64,000 nt of DNA from NCBI GenBank assembly GCA_020634135.1, contig JACKCG010000006.1:124001-188000 (forward strand), written 5' to 3'. Position numbers and translations under genes: made by a program. The stretch comes from Anaerolineaceae bacterium (GTDB lineage Bacteria > Chloroflexota > Anaerolineae > Aggregatilineales > Phototrophicaceae). The notes beneath the pieces were generated by a model. That model was not told where the DNA came from and ran no database searches. It was given only the letters and a program-made list of their open reading frames with translations. Shown here one piece after another: positions 41,879-50,292 of the stretch (position 1 is its first letter; the number at the start of each line of letters is the position of its first letter).

Positions 41879-41907
41879 AATATATCACAATCACGGGGGA
41901 GAGTCAA
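41879..41907 (-). promoter_or_regulatory. Promoter of the bc operon
   Basis: On the minus strand TTGACT (41907-41902) and TATATT (41884-41879) are separated by 17 bp, close to the sigma-70 consensus. The transcript would start near 41872 and carry a leader of about 150 nt. Confidence 0.6.
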
Positions 41908-42050
41908 AAATTTGTTTGTTTACGATTAGGAGAAGATAAGCGTCTTTTTAGCGACACTGGATCGCGGCCAGAGGCAGTCTGTTGACCGGGCGCATGGGCC
42001 TGCTGACTCATGTTGCGATAAAAGGAGCGCTACTCTCTATCTGAGGCATG

Positions 42051-42073
42051 AAAAAGGGCGCGTCTCCGCGCCC
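42051..42073 (-). terminator. Terminator of the TIR-TPR gene
   Basis: GGGCGCG (42056-42062) pairs with CGCGCCC (42067-42073) and is followed on the minus strand by five T (forward A 42051-42055), 10 nt behind the stop. It separates the TIR/BMC unit from the bc operon. Confidence 0.8.
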
Positions 42074-42082
42074 CGCGATCAG

Positions 42083-43372
42083 TTATTCACCATTTTCGTG
42101 CAGGTGTTCCTTCAGACGGTTGATAAAGGTCTGGATCGCTTCACGCTTGGCTTCGCCCACAACCTCCCGCAGTTTTTCCAGGGTTTCCAGCAGGGTTCGG
42201 AAAGCGTAGGGAGCATCTTTCGCGTCCAGCAGGTACTCGTTGAAGATGTTGTCAATATCCCCGGTCTTGCCCAGCGCCAGTTTCGCCACCAGCAAATCCC
42301 CTCGTGACCAGAAGTCGCTGGGGTTTTTCTCCAGTGCCCTGGGAGCATAACGCTCCACAAAGCGGTAATTTTCAACCACTTTGGCGGAATTGGCTTTTTC
42401 CAGATACAGCGTGCCCAGGTTGCTATAGGGGTATGAAGAATTATTTTTGACTTCCGTAGCGGCGCGTTCGTAAGCGCCGATGGCGTCGTCAATCTGACCG
42501 CGTCGTTTGTAGACGCCGCCGAGTGTGTTCCACCACGACTCTCCGTTTTCGTCAGTCATATCCGGGCGCTGGGTCAATGCCTTCTTAAAGCAGACTTCGG
42601 CCTGGTTCAGGTATTCCGTGCGCTCGATATCATCTTCCACGACATCGCGCATCAGCCGGTAGAGATACCCCAGGGCGGCGCGTGCCTCGACATAATCTTC
42701 GTTCAGTTCCAACGCCTTCAGGAGATGCGGCTCGGCACGCACCAGATCATCCCGTTTCTTGGCGTTATCCCGCTGGCGGGATGCCCGCGCCGTATACACC
42801 AGCGCCATGCGATAATGGATGTCGTCCAGCAGGCTTTCGCTGGCGACACGCAGCGCCCCGGAATAGGTTTCAAGCGCATTGGCGAAATCTCTATTGTGGT
42901 AGAGATTGTCTCCATACTGGATACGTGGCATGACCTGTTCGTCGGGCAGTTGGCGGGTTTCAATTTCGCGGGCGCCTTCACTGGTCAGGCTGGCATGTTC
43001 CAGCGCCTGGAGCAGCTTATCCCAGGGGAGCTGTTTTTCGTTGGTGAAGTCGAGGTACTGCAATCCGGCGAGTTTGGGATGAAGCTTATCCACCGGCTTG
43101 AGGATGATGGCGATCACCGGCACGCCGACACCCAGCGCGTATGACCACTCATAGGTGACGTATTGTGACGCCTGTGCTTCGGGTGTCATGATGACCAGTA
43201 CCGCCAGCGCCTTTTCGATGGCTTCATCAATGACGACTTCCCAGTTTGTGCCAGCAACAAGTTTGTCGTCTTTCCACCACTCGTAATTGGCGCGTTCCAA
43301 TCGCAGTTGCAGCGCGTCAAAAAAGAAGTTTGAGACGTCATCATGTTTATACGAAATAAAAATATGAGTCAT
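42083..43372 (-). CDS. TIR domain protein with TPR-like repeats
   Basis: The 429-residue protein starts MTHIFISYKHDD, the first strand of a TIR domain (1-about 135). The putative catalytic glutamate is Glu75 in YVTYEWSYALG, and a box-2-like stretch is WWKDDKLVAGTNW. From about 155 there is a helical region with TPR-type units: QYGDNLYHNRDFANALETYSGAL, EARAALGYLYRLM, WNTLGGVYKRRGQIDDAIGAY and SNLGTLYLEKA. Prokaryotic TIR domains often hydrolyse or cyclise NAD+, and TPRs bind partners. The gene lies 80 bp behind the EutN-like shell gene in the same direction. The longer frame (43399) has no better ribosome site. Confidence 0.88.
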   Translation of the reverse strand: MTHIFISYKHDDVSNFFFDALQLRLERANYEWWKDDKLVAGTNWEVVIDEAIEKALAVLVIMTPEAQASQYVTYEWSYALGVGVPVIAIILKPVDKLHPKLAGLQYLDFTNEKQLPWDKLLQALEHASLTSEGAREIETRQLPDEQVMPRIQYGDNLYHNRDFANALETYSGALRVASESLLDDIHYRMALVYTARASRQRDNAKKRDDLVRAEPHLLKALELNEDYVEARAALGYLYRLMRDVVEDDIERTEYLNQAEVCFKKALTQRPDMTDENGESWWNTLGGVYKRRGQIDDAIGAYERAATEVKNNSSYPYSNLGTLYLEKANSAKVVENYRFVERYAPRALEKNPSDFWSRGDLLVAKLALGKTGDIDNIFNEYLLDAKDAPYAFRTLLETLEKLREVVGEAKREAIQTFINRLKEHLHENGE

Positions 43373-43452
43373 AATAACAATCCTTGCTATCGGCCTCATC
43401 GAACGCCAGGGCGCAGGAGATGCGCCCTGACTGGGTTCATCAATGTATCTGG

Positions 43453-43752
43453 CTACGAAGCTGCGCTCTTATCGTACTTGATTGTTCCGGCTACGTCCCA
43501 GGTATCCACAATAGCGAAAATCGTGGCGTCCGCCGGGCGGTTGTCGGTGGCGGGCGTCTGGCGGGCGCTGCTGCCGCTGGCATACAGCACGACTTCACCT
43601 TCACCGGCCCCTACCGCATCAAAGGCCACCACATAATTCCCGGCGGGCTTCCCCTCCAGGTCAAGCGGCTGGATAATCAGCATTTTCAGGCCGTCGGTGC
43701 GCTCGCTTTTCACGCTGGCGACCACCGTTCCGATGACTCTAGCCAACAGCAT
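43453..43752 (-). CDS. EutN/CcmL-type microcompartment vertex protein (BMC-P)
   Basis: This 99-residue protein matches the pentamer-forming vertex family of bacterial microcompartments: MLLARVIGTVVASVKSE, LKMLIIQPLDLEGKP, the hallmark FDAVGAGEGEVVLYASGSSAR and ATIFAIVDTWDV. Pentamers cap the corners of an icosahedral shell. It begins 3 bp after the stop of the BMC-H gene, so the two are translationally linked. No typical BMC enzymes (aldehyde dehydrogenase, diol dehydratase, glycyl-radical enzyme, phosphotransacylase) are in this window. Confidence 0.95.
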   Translation of the reverse strand: MLLARVIGTVVASVKSERTDGLKMLIIQPLDLEGKPAGNYVVAFDAVGAGEGEVVLYASGSSARQTPATDNRPADATIFAIVDTWDVAGTIKYDKSAAS

Positions 43753-43755
43753 GGG

Positions 43756-44064
43756 CTAAGCCTTTTCCATCCCCGTCTTGCCCTCTTCGGTGCGTCCCAG
43801 CGGCATAACGGCATCCACGTTGACGTGCGGGCGCGGGATGACATGCACCGCGACAACCTCACCGACCTTCTCTGCGCCGCGTACCCCGGCCTCTACCGCC
43901 GCTTTAACAGCCGCGACATCGCCCCGCACGACAGCGGTCACAAAACCACCGCCGGTTTTCTCGTAGCTCACGAGTTCCACGCGGGCAGCTTTCACCATCG
44001 CGTCGGCGGCTTCGACCAATGCCGCGAAAGATTTCGTTTCAATCATGCCAAGTGCTTCTGCCAT
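43756..44064 (-). CDS. Microcompartment shell hexamer protein (BMC-H)
   Basis: The 102-residue protein has one canonical BMC domain: AEALGMIETKSFAALVEAAD, MVKAARVELVSYEKTGGG, FVTAVVRGDVAAVKAAV and VGEVVAVHVIPRPH. It is closest in style to PduA/EutM/CsoS1-like hexamer subunits forming the shell facets. The pore-lining stretch is YEKTGGGFV. Start 44064 is set by AAGGAG upstream; an ATG eight codons earlier lacks one. First gene of a unit continuing with the vertex protein and then TIR-TPR. Confidence 0.95.
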   Translation of the reverse strand: MAEALGMIETKSFAALVEAADAMVKAARVELVSYEKTGGGFVTAVVRGDVAAVKAAVEAGVRGAEKVGEVVAVHVIPRPHVNVDAVMPLGRTEEGKTGMEKA

Positions 44065-44179
44065 TTTTGGGGTCTCCTTAAAGGCCATGTTTGGGCAGGG
44101 TGTCGTCCCCGCTGGTTATCCGAAAAAGTCTTGACGTCTGACGTGAAATGCCGGCAGGGCAAAACACGGGAGGCCAAGG

Positions 44180-44280
44180 GTGTATTGCCAGTTACCAGCA
44201 GTCAGTGGTCAGGATATGAAACATACTAACCGAAGAATGCCCTGTTCCGACTGAAAACTGCTGACTGAAAACTGAGAGCA
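44180..44280. repeat. Heptamer-type direct repeats upstream of the BMC genes
   Basis: GACTGAAAACTGCT (44249-44262) is followed directly by GACTGAAAACTGAG (44263-44276), i.e. a 7-bp register GACTGAA/AACTGCT/GACTGAA/AACTGAG. A related CCAGCAGTCAGTGGTCAG stands just before. Similar runs occur at about 37470-37497 and in the block at 31 kb. The remainder of the 44065-44363 gap shows no other feature. Confidence 0.6.
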
Positions 44281-44363
44281 ACTATCCAGTGACCGGGAAT
44301 GTTGACAATGCCGTATTTCACATACAACGTTCTTTACTTCAGGTTTGGCGTTATTCTACCACA

Positions 44364-45197
44364 CTAATCCGGCGCGTGGCGCGTGAAATCACGGTTGTTC
44401 GCCATCCACGCGACGGCATAATCAATCAGTGGGCGCTGCTTCATAAAGCGTACCGCGCACTGCCCGACACGACCACGACGAATCCCGTGTTCAGCTTCGT
44501 ACCGGTCCCCGATGGTCGGGAAGTCATCATCATTGAGTGCCAGCAGATCAAACTCAACCCATTGGCGTACACCTTCCACCAGCATCGCCGTCCCCTCGCG
44601 CCGGGTCGCTTTGCCGGGGAAGTGCGCCCGGTGTTCGGCCAGATGCAGCGATGTGTTGTTGCTATGATCCACACCCAGCAGCAGAATATGTCCATCAAGT
44701 TCATACAGGCGACCTATGGGCGAGTAGTCGCCAAAGATAGAATCGAGGCGGTGGTCGCCGGTCAGATAAGCGGCGTTCGGCCCCAGCGCGGCGAACGAGC
44801 CGATAGGGTGGTCGCTGCGGACGACTCCCGGCCAGGTGCGGAAGAGTTCAGCAACCGCCCCCATCGCCCGCGTGGGCGATACGTGCGGGTCATAGGCCGG
44901 GCGGTGCTGCCGGATTACCGGCCACCAGGATTCCGGCACGGGCGGGTTACGCCAATAGGCCGGGTCGCCGTTGCCGCCGGTATGGGCGGGCATCATGAGT
45001 GTGCCGGTGGGTGTCAGGACATCCAGCAGCGCCGCAATCACATCTACCGGGCCGCCAACAATCCAGCCCAACTGGCTCATACTGGTGTGTACCAGCACCG
45101 TCTGCCCGGCAGCCAGTCCGCAGGCGGCGAACTGCCCGGCCAGCGATTCGCGGGTCAGCGGCGGGAAGTCCGGGTGAATGGTTGCAGATTCGGGCAT
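44364..45197 (-). CDS. AAC(3)-family (Antibiotic_NAT) acetyltransferase-like protein
   Basis: The 277-residue protein matches the aminoglycoside 3-N-acetyltransferase fold: VLVHTSMSQLGWIVGG, IAALLDVLTPTGTLMMPAHTGGN, VVRSDHPIGSFAALGPNA and LLLGVDHSNNTSLHLAEH with the catalytic His region. Family members use acetyl-CoA; genuine aminoglycoside substrates apply to only part of the family and many genomic copies act on other amines. The ATG at 45197 is preceded by AGGAAA. It lies 16 bp behind the small membrane protein gene and is likely co-transcribed with it. I would not call resistance from this alone. Confidence 0.82.
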   Translation of the reverse strand: MPESATIHPDFPPLTRESLAGQFAACGLAAGQTVLVHTSMSQLGWIVGGPVDVIAALLDVLTPTGTLMMPAHTGGNGDPAYWRNPPVPESWWPVIRQHRPAYDPHVSPTRAMGAVAELFRTWPGVVRSDHPIGSFAALGPNAAYLTGDHRLDSIFGDYSPIGRLYELDGHILLLGVDHSNNTSLHLAEHRAHFPGKATRREGTAMLVEGVRQWVEFDLLALNDDDFPTIGDRYEAEHGIRRGRVGQCAVRFMKQRPLIDYAVAWMANNRDFTRHAPD

Positions 45198-45213
45198 GGA
45201 TGTTTCCTGGCCG

Positions 45214-45627
45214 TTATCCACGCTGCTCGAAAAACCAGAAGCCAAAGAAGTACACCGCCGCGATGACAGCCCCCATGATGGCCGTTGGCCGGGATTTACT
45301 CTTTTTATCGGCAATACCCACGACAATCAATGGCAGGAAGAACATCAGCGCATTGACGGCCAGCAGCGCGACGCCTTCTGAACTGATGCTGCCGCTGGCT
45401 TTCGGGTTGAGAATACCCAGTTTGGCGATTACCGCCGCCCCTGCCACTGCTGCCATGAGGATGGTCGGCACGACCTGTTTATCCGACCCGCGTAACATGC
45501 TGATAAAGGCCAGCAGGAAAATGAGATAGAGCATGATATCCCAGATGAGATTAATGCCTGAGCGTGGCCCTAATTCACGGATAATGTCCTGAAACGAAAA
45601 GGAAGTCTGAGCAAGATAGATAGCCAC
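45214..45627 (-). CDS. Small polytopic membrane protein, unknown
   Basis: The 137-residue protein has about four transmembrane segments: WDIMLYLIFLLAFISML, TILMAAVAGAAVIAKLG, ALLAVNALMFFLPLIVVGIAD and IMGAVIAAVYFFGFWF. A basic loop (DKKSKSRPT) lies between the last two. I do not recognise a family. It is followed after 16 bp by the AAC(3)-like gene and preceded after 70 bp by the HAD gene. Confidence 0.65.
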   Translation of the reverse strand: MAIYLAQTSFSFQDIIRELGPRSGINLIWDIMLYLIFLLAFISMLRGSDKQVVPTILMAAVAGAAVIAKLGILNPKASGSISSEGVALLAVNALMFFLPLIVVGIADKKSKSRPTAIMGAVIAAVYFFGFWFFEQRG

Positions 45628-45697
45628 GGGCTGTCCTCCTGATGAAGTTCACTCGGTAGATATTCTGGATATTAGCATATTCCCGGCAAATCCACAG

Positions 45698-46309
45698 CTA
45701 TTCGAAGGTGAAATCCAGCAATGGCGCCAGCGCCGCCCGTAAATCCATATCGGCCTGGTAGCGGACGCCATGTATTCCCAGCGCGGCAGCGGCCTGTACG
45801 TTGGCTGGCATGTCATCTACAAAGATGGTGTGCTCTGCCGGACGGCCTATCGCTTCCAGCACAGCCTGGTAAGCGCGGGGGTCAGGCTTCATGACGCCGA
45901 TATGGGCGGAAATCACCAGTGGGTTGAAGAGATGCGCGATGCCCAATGCCTGAAGATCACTCGCAAGTGTGGCGGGCGCATTACTCAGAAGCGCCACAGT
46001 GTAATCGGTGGCACGGAGTTCCTGAATATACTGGATAAGTGCCCGGTCAAGGCGATCACCCCGGTAAAAGTCCAGCGCGAGCGCCTGGGTTTCGGTCTCG
46101 TCCAGGCCAAGCTGGTGTGCAATTTCCGCCCAATACTCTTGCAGCGTGATCTCGCCACATTGCACCTGCACCCAACTGGCGCTGCCATGCACAATCTGCT
46201 CGACCCGGCCCGGTGGCAGTTCCAACCGCTGATCCCAGTGGTGGCGCGGGGTGTAGTCCACAGTTTTCATCAGCACGCCGCCGTAGTCAAAGATTACTGC
46301 GCGTTTCAC
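45698..46309 (-). CDS. HAD-family hydrolase (YihX/epoxide hydrolase N-like subgroup)
   Basis: The 203-residue enzyme has motif I VIFDYGGVLM with the nucleophile Asp; the usual second Asp is Gly, as in the YihX-like group. Motif II is ALLSNAP, motif III GVMKPDPRAY and motif IV FVDDMPANVQAA. A helical cap is inserted after motif I (about 15-85). The substrate is probably a small phosphoester; the variant motif I is known in sugar-phosphate phosphatases of this group. It precedes the membrane protein and AAC(3)-like genes on the same strand. Confidence 0.88.
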   Translation of the reverse strand: MKRAVIFDYGGVLMKTVDYTPRHHWDQRLELPPGRVEQIVHGSASWVQVQCGEITLQEYWAEIAHQLGLDETETQALALDFYRGDRLDRALIQYIQELRATDYTVALLSNAPATLASDLQALGIAHLFNPLVISAHIGVMKPDPRAYQAVLEAIGRPAEHTIFVDDMPANVQAAAALGIHGVRYQADMDLRAALAPLLDFTFE

Positions 46310-46733
46310 GTTGGAATCATCCCTTTACTCTGTGATTTACTCGTTGTAGTCAGTCGGCAGGTGATTCGGCCATTCCTGGCAGATGGCTGAAAACGATCAA
46401 TGTGTTAGAGCCATCGGATTTACCCAATCCGGGTCATTTTCCCCGCAGCAGGGCAAGAAAATCATACTTTGCCCGCCGACCAGATACGCAACGCCTATAT
46501 TGTAAAAGACACCCACACGGATACATAGACTGATTCGGGTAGGATAGCCACATGCTGTATAGCAGGCGGGCTATACTGGTCGTTTCGCCTGCTTGCGCCT
46601 ATACTGTAGAAAGCACAACTAACCAGGGGGCAAGGTTCAGCCAGTGAAGCCCTTGCCCTTTGTGATATTCAGGTTGATCGTGGATTTTTCTTGCCCACAC
46701 CCGACAGTGTGGCCGGTATAAGGTGGAACAGGC
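46310..46733. other. Intergenic region with hairpins upstream of the PBP gene
   Basis: 424 bp. AGCAGGCG (46561-46568) pairs with CGCCTGCT (46586-46593), and CTATACTG occurs twice (from 46571 and from 46599), with TATACT suited to be a -10 box. A second hairpin follows at 46628-46658. The remaining sequence shows nothing definite. Confidence 0.45.
46628..46661 (+). terminator. Terminator-like hairpin in the PBP leader region
   Basis: GGGCAAGG (46628-46635) pairs with CCTTGCCC (46651-46658), with an inner TTCA/TGAA pair, followed by TTTG. It lies after the promoter-like TATACT boxes and about 75 bp before the PBP start, so it could attenuate that gene or terminate a short transcript. Confidence 0.5.
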
Positions 46734-48929
46734 GTGATAAAATCATTCATCCCAGGGTTAGGTTTCATGTTACTGCTGCTATTGGCTGCATGTCAGCCAT
46801 CACAACCAGCAGCCGAGCCACTGCCGACCCTGGCCGCCTTGCCCAGCACCCCGGCCTTTGACCTGGCCGATGCCCAGCGTATCGCGCTGGCCTTCATGGA
46901 AGCCTGGCAGTCCGGCGACTTTGAGACCATGTACGGTCTGGTGACGTTCGCCAGCCGCGAGGCCACCCCGTTTGAGCGCTTCAACGCACTCTACCAGAAT
47001 GCCGGCACTACGATGACCCTGGAAGGCCTGGAATACATCGGCACGACACTCTACCGGGAGCGCAATGACGTGGCCGTATTCGGCTATGATGTCACCTTCC
47101 ACACCAATCTGCTGGGCACATTCAGCGATACTAACCGGGAACTGCGGTTGGTGGTGGATACGGCAGCGGATGATTGGCGGGTGGCCTGGAACGCCGGGGA
47201 CATTTTCCCGGAGATGGCGGCGGGGGCGCAGCTTCGCTTAGACCTCAGCCGTCCCAGCCGTGCCAACATCTACGACAGCCGCGACCAGATTCTGGCCGAC
47301 CAGAACGGGCGGGTGGTTGCTGTGAGCGCCGTCAAGCAGGAAATCCCCAACTGGAACGGCTGTCTCAATTATCTTTCCCCGGCAGTGCTCAAGGAAGTGC
47401 CGCTGCTGCAAAAAATTTACGATGAGTCCGGCTCTGACTGGCTGATGAACCTGGGCACGATTGAGCCGGCCACCTGGGAGCAGACTCACACCCAACTGGA
47501 GGAAGCCTGTGCCGCCCGCTTTACCAGCCTGGCGACTCGCCGCTACCTGAATGGCCTGATCGCGCCGCACATTCTGGGGTATGTCGGCTATCCAACCGAG
47601 GATGACCTGCCGGATGTGCTGGCTGCCGGGTTCAACCAGGATACCATTCTGGGGCAGAGTGGCATCGAGGCGAGTTGGGATACGGCGCTGCGTGGGGTGC
47701 CGGGTTCGAGTTTGCAGTTGATCTCGCAGCGTGGTGAAATCCTGCGGGAACTCGCCCGCAGCGCGCCACAGCCCTCTGAAAGTGTGTGGCTGACGATAGA
47801 CAGCAATCTGCAAACTGCTGTCGAGCAGATCATTTCGGCGGCCTATACTGCCGCAGCCGATGGCTGGGCGCAGGAATCCAAAGGGGCGGCTGCCGTCATT
47901 ATGGATGTGAAAACGGGCGCGATCCTGGCGATGGTGAGCTACCCGACCTTCGACAACAACGTCTTTAACCCGTACCCGCAAGGGGGACGTAATGCCGCCG
48001 ACCAGCTTCTCCGGGTGATTCAGGATGACCCGCGTCGCCCACAGTTAAACCGAGTCACACAGGGGCTGTATCCACTTGGTTCAGTGATGAAGACGGTCAG
48101 CGCGGTGGCGGCAGCGGATAGCGGCGTTTATGCGCTCGACCAGCGTTATGTCTGTACCGGTATCTGGGCGCGGGAGGAGAACTTCATCCGCACCGACTGG
48201 AACCCCAATAGGCATGGGGCGGTAAATCTCTCCCAGGCGCTCACCCAGAGCTGCAACCCGTACTTCTGGGAACTGAGCTATCAAATGAACCTGGTAGACC
48301 CGGAAACGCTGCCGGATTATATGCATCGTTTTGGCTTTGGCGTACCCACCGGCCTGACTGATCTGCCGGAAGCGTCCGGTTTTATCCCCGACCCCGAGTG
48401 GAAACAGCGTAATCTGGGGCTGCCCTGGACGCTCTCCGACGCGGCTAACATCGTGATCGGGCAAGGGGAGGTGCAGGTGACGCCTTTGCAGGTGGTGCGC
48501 TGGTTCGGGGCGCTGGCGAACGGTGGGACGTTCTATCGCCCTCAACTCGTGCAAAAAGTTGGCATTCTGGGGGAAGTTCCCAGCTATACCCTGCAACCGG
48601 ACGCGATGGCGCGGGTGACACTGCATGACGGCGTGCTGGATACTGTGCTTGAGGGGCTATGCAACGTGACGACGGCGCGCTCCGGCACAGCGGAATATCA
48701 GTTCCGCAATTCGCCGCTGCAAACGCTGGGTGTGTGCGGTAAGACCGGCACAGCGCAGGACGGCAGCCGGGCAGATGCGAATTCTCATGCCTGGTTCGCG
48801 GCCTTCGCCCCGCGTGAAAATCCTCAGATTGCGGTGGTGGTCATTGTGGAAAACTCCGGCGAAGGCTCAGAAGTCGCCGCGCCGATTGTGCGCGATATTA
48901 TGGAGTATTACTTTTTCGGCGGACGCTGA
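46734..48929 (+). CDS. MecA-like penicillin-binding protein (transpeptidase) with lipobox
   Basis: The 731-residue protein starts with GTG behind AAGGTGG. Its N-terminus is MIKSFIPGLGFMLLLLLAAC, a lipoprotein signal with Cys20, rather than the usual transmembrane anchor. Residues about 45-160 (AQRIALAFMEAWQSGDFETMY) look like the MecA_N/NTF2-like domain. A PBP dimer domain (RANIYDSRDQILADQ) follows, then the transpeptidase domain with SVMK (Ser450-Lys453), QSCN and CGKTGTAQ. It should cross-link peptidoglycan at the outer face. Class B PBPs with a MecA_N head are known from Firmicutes; the lipid anchor is unusual. No sign of recent acquisition. Confidence 0.9.
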   Translation: MIKSFIPGLGFMLLLLLAACQPSQPAAEPLPTLAALPSTPAFDLADAQRIALAFMEAWQSGDFETMYGLVTFASREATPFERFNALYQNAGTTMTLEGLEYIGTTLYRERNDVAVFGYDVTFHTNLLGTFSDTNRELRLVVDTAADDWRVAWNAGDIFPEMAAGAQLRLDLSRPSRANIYDSRDQILADQNGRVVAVSAVKQEIPNWNGCLNYLSPAVLKEVPLLQKIYDESGSDWLMNLGTIEPATWEQTHTQLEEACAARFTSLATRRYLNGLIAPHILGYVGYPTEDDLPDVLAAGFNQDTILGQSGIEASWDTALRGVPGSSLQLISQRGEILRELARSAPQPSESVWLTIDSNLQTAVEQIISAAYTAAADGWAQESKGAAAVIMDVKTGAILAMVSYPTFDNNVFNPYPQGGRNAADQLLRVIQDDPRRPQLNRVTQGLYPLGSVMKTVSAVAAADSGVYALDQRYVCTGIWAREENFIRTDWNPNRHGAVNLSQALTQSCNPYFWELSYQMNLVDPETLPDYMHRFGFGVPTGLTDLPEASGFIPDPEWKQRNLGLPWTLSDAANIVIGQGEVQVTPLQVVRWFGALANGGTFYRPQLVQKVGILGEVPSYTLQPDAMARVTLHDGVLDTVLEGLCNVTTARSGTAEYQFRNSPLQTLGVCGKTGTAQDGSRADANSHAWFAAFAPRENPQIAVVVIVENSGEGSEVAAPIVRDIMEYYFFGGR

Positions 48930-48955
48930 TACGCCTTCTTGTAGGGAGCGATTTG

Positions 48956-49393
48956 ATGCTGAAATATCGTCTGACTCACCCGGAACTCATCGGCGCGCTG
49001 GCAGGGATGGGGCATGGCAGCCGCATCATGCTGGCAGACTCGAACTATTCGGTGGACATCAACGCCCACCCCAACGCGAAACGCATTTATCTCAATCTCG
49101 CCCCTGGCATCATCCCGGTTACAGACGTTCTGGCGGTACTGCTGGATGCTATACCCGTAGAAGCCGCCCACCACATGCTGATGGATGACGGGCAAGCGCC
49201 ACCTATCGCGGCGGAATTCCGGCAGATGCTCCCAGCGCAGGTCGCGCTGGAGTCGGTTGCCCGCAATGACTTTTATGCGGCAGTAAGGGACTCGCGCACA
49301 TCGGTAATTGTCGCAACAGGTGAGCAGCGCCTGTTTGCGAACCTGCTGCTGACAATGGGGGTCGTTCATCCCGATGGCTCATCGCATTTCTAG
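48956..49393 (+). CDS. RbsD/FucU-family sugar mutarotase
   Basis: The 145-residue protein has the family layout: RLTHPELIGALAGMGHGSRIMLADSNY with the His used in catalysis, LNLAPGIIPVTDVLAVLLDA, and FYAAVRDSRTSVIVATGE near the end. RbsD/FucU proteins speed up the interconversion of sugar ring anomers (ribose pyranose/furanose, fucose alpha/beta). The fucose-type (FucU) pattern is closer. It follows the PBP gene by 26 bp and precedes an SDR gene by 48 bp, which suggests a small sugar-alcohol or fucose-related unit. Confidence 0.88.
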   Translation: MLKYRLTHPELIGALAGMGHGSRIMLADSNYSVDINAHPNAKRIYLNLAPGIIPVTDVLAVLLDAIPVEAAHHMLMDDGQAPPIAAEFRQMLPAQVALESVARNDFYAAVRDSRTSVIVATGEQRLFANLLLTMGVVHPDGSSHF

Positions 49394-49441
49394 ACCACGA
49401 CAGGGCACACCAAGGGCGAAATCGGATAGAGGAGGTACGGT

Positions 49442-50236
49442 ATGGATTTGGGCTTGAAGGGCAAAGTGGCGGTCATTACCGGTGGCAGCGTCGGGATTGG
49501 CCTGGCGGTGGCGGAGGCGCTGGCGGGCGAGGGCGTTGATCTGGTACTGTGTGCGCGGCAGGAAGCGCGTGTAGTCGAGAAGGCGAACGACATTGCGGCC
49601 CGGTATGGTGTGCGAGCGGTGGGTATCCAGGCCGATGTCAGCCGCGCGGACGATATTGCCCGGTTGGTCGGTGACATTGAGCGCACCTTTGGCGGGGCGG
49701 ACATCCTTATCAATAATGCCGGCACTGGCAGCGAAGAAAAAATCCTGGACGCCCCCGACGAGAAGTGGCAGTACTATTGGGATTTGCACGTTATGGCGGC
49801 GGTACGCCTCTCACGGAGTCTCGCCCCGTTGATGCGGTCGCGGGGTGGCGGCGTCATCCTCAACAATGCCTCAATCTGCGCGACTCAGCCGCTGGGCTAC
49901 GAGCCGATCTACAATACGACCAAAGCCGCGCTCGTCATGTTCTCCAAATGCCTGGCAAACGAACTCATCCCATTCAACATCCGCGTGAACACGGTCAATC
50001 CAGGGCTGGTATTGACACCGGATTGGCGTAAAACAGCGGAACTGCTGACGAAGGACACGGATATGACACCGGATGCCTACCTGGAGAAAATCGCCGTGGA
50101 TAATGCCCCCATCGGGCGGTTCGCCACGCCGGAAGAGGTGGCGGATTTCTTCGTGTTCCTGTGTTCGCCGCGCGCCAGCTACAGTGTCGGGTCCACGTAT
50201 TATGTGGATGGCGGCTGGTTGAATGTCACCACATAG
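49442..50236 (+). CDS. Short-chain dehydrogenase/reductase (SDR)
   Basis: The 264-residue enzyme has the cofactor loop TGGSVGIG, NNAG in the fourth strand, the catalytic Ser in LNNASICAT and the Tyr-Lys pair in YNTTK. C-terminal FATPEEVADFFVFLCSP and VDGGW are usual for classical SDRs. The Arg in CARQEAR after the second strand favours NADPH or a mixed preference. It lies 48 bp behind the RbsD/FucU gene, so oxidation of a sugar or polyol such as fucose is a reasonable guess but not shown. Confidence 0.92.
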   Translation: MDLGLKGKVAVITGGSVGIGLAVAEALAGEGVDLVLCARQEARVVEKANDIAARYGVRAVGIQADVSRADDIARLVGDIERTFGGADILINNAGTGSEEKILDAPDEKWQYYWDLHVMAAVRLSRSLAPLMRSRGGGVILNNASICATQPLGYEPIYNTTKAALVMFSKCLANELIPFNIRVNTVNPGLVLTPDWRKTAELLTKDTDMTPDAYLEKIAVDNAPIGRFATPEEVADFFVFLCSPRASYSVGSTYYVDGGWLNVTT

Positions 50237-50292
50237 CGCGGAGGCTTCAGGATGTCCTATCCTTTGCGGCACTCTTTGGGGGAGATGGTCAT

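Noticed and set aside
44364..45197. Acquired aminoglycoside resistance gene
   Set aside because: The AAC(3)-like protein lies in an ordinary operon with base composition like its neighbours and no mobile element; the family has many non-resistance members.
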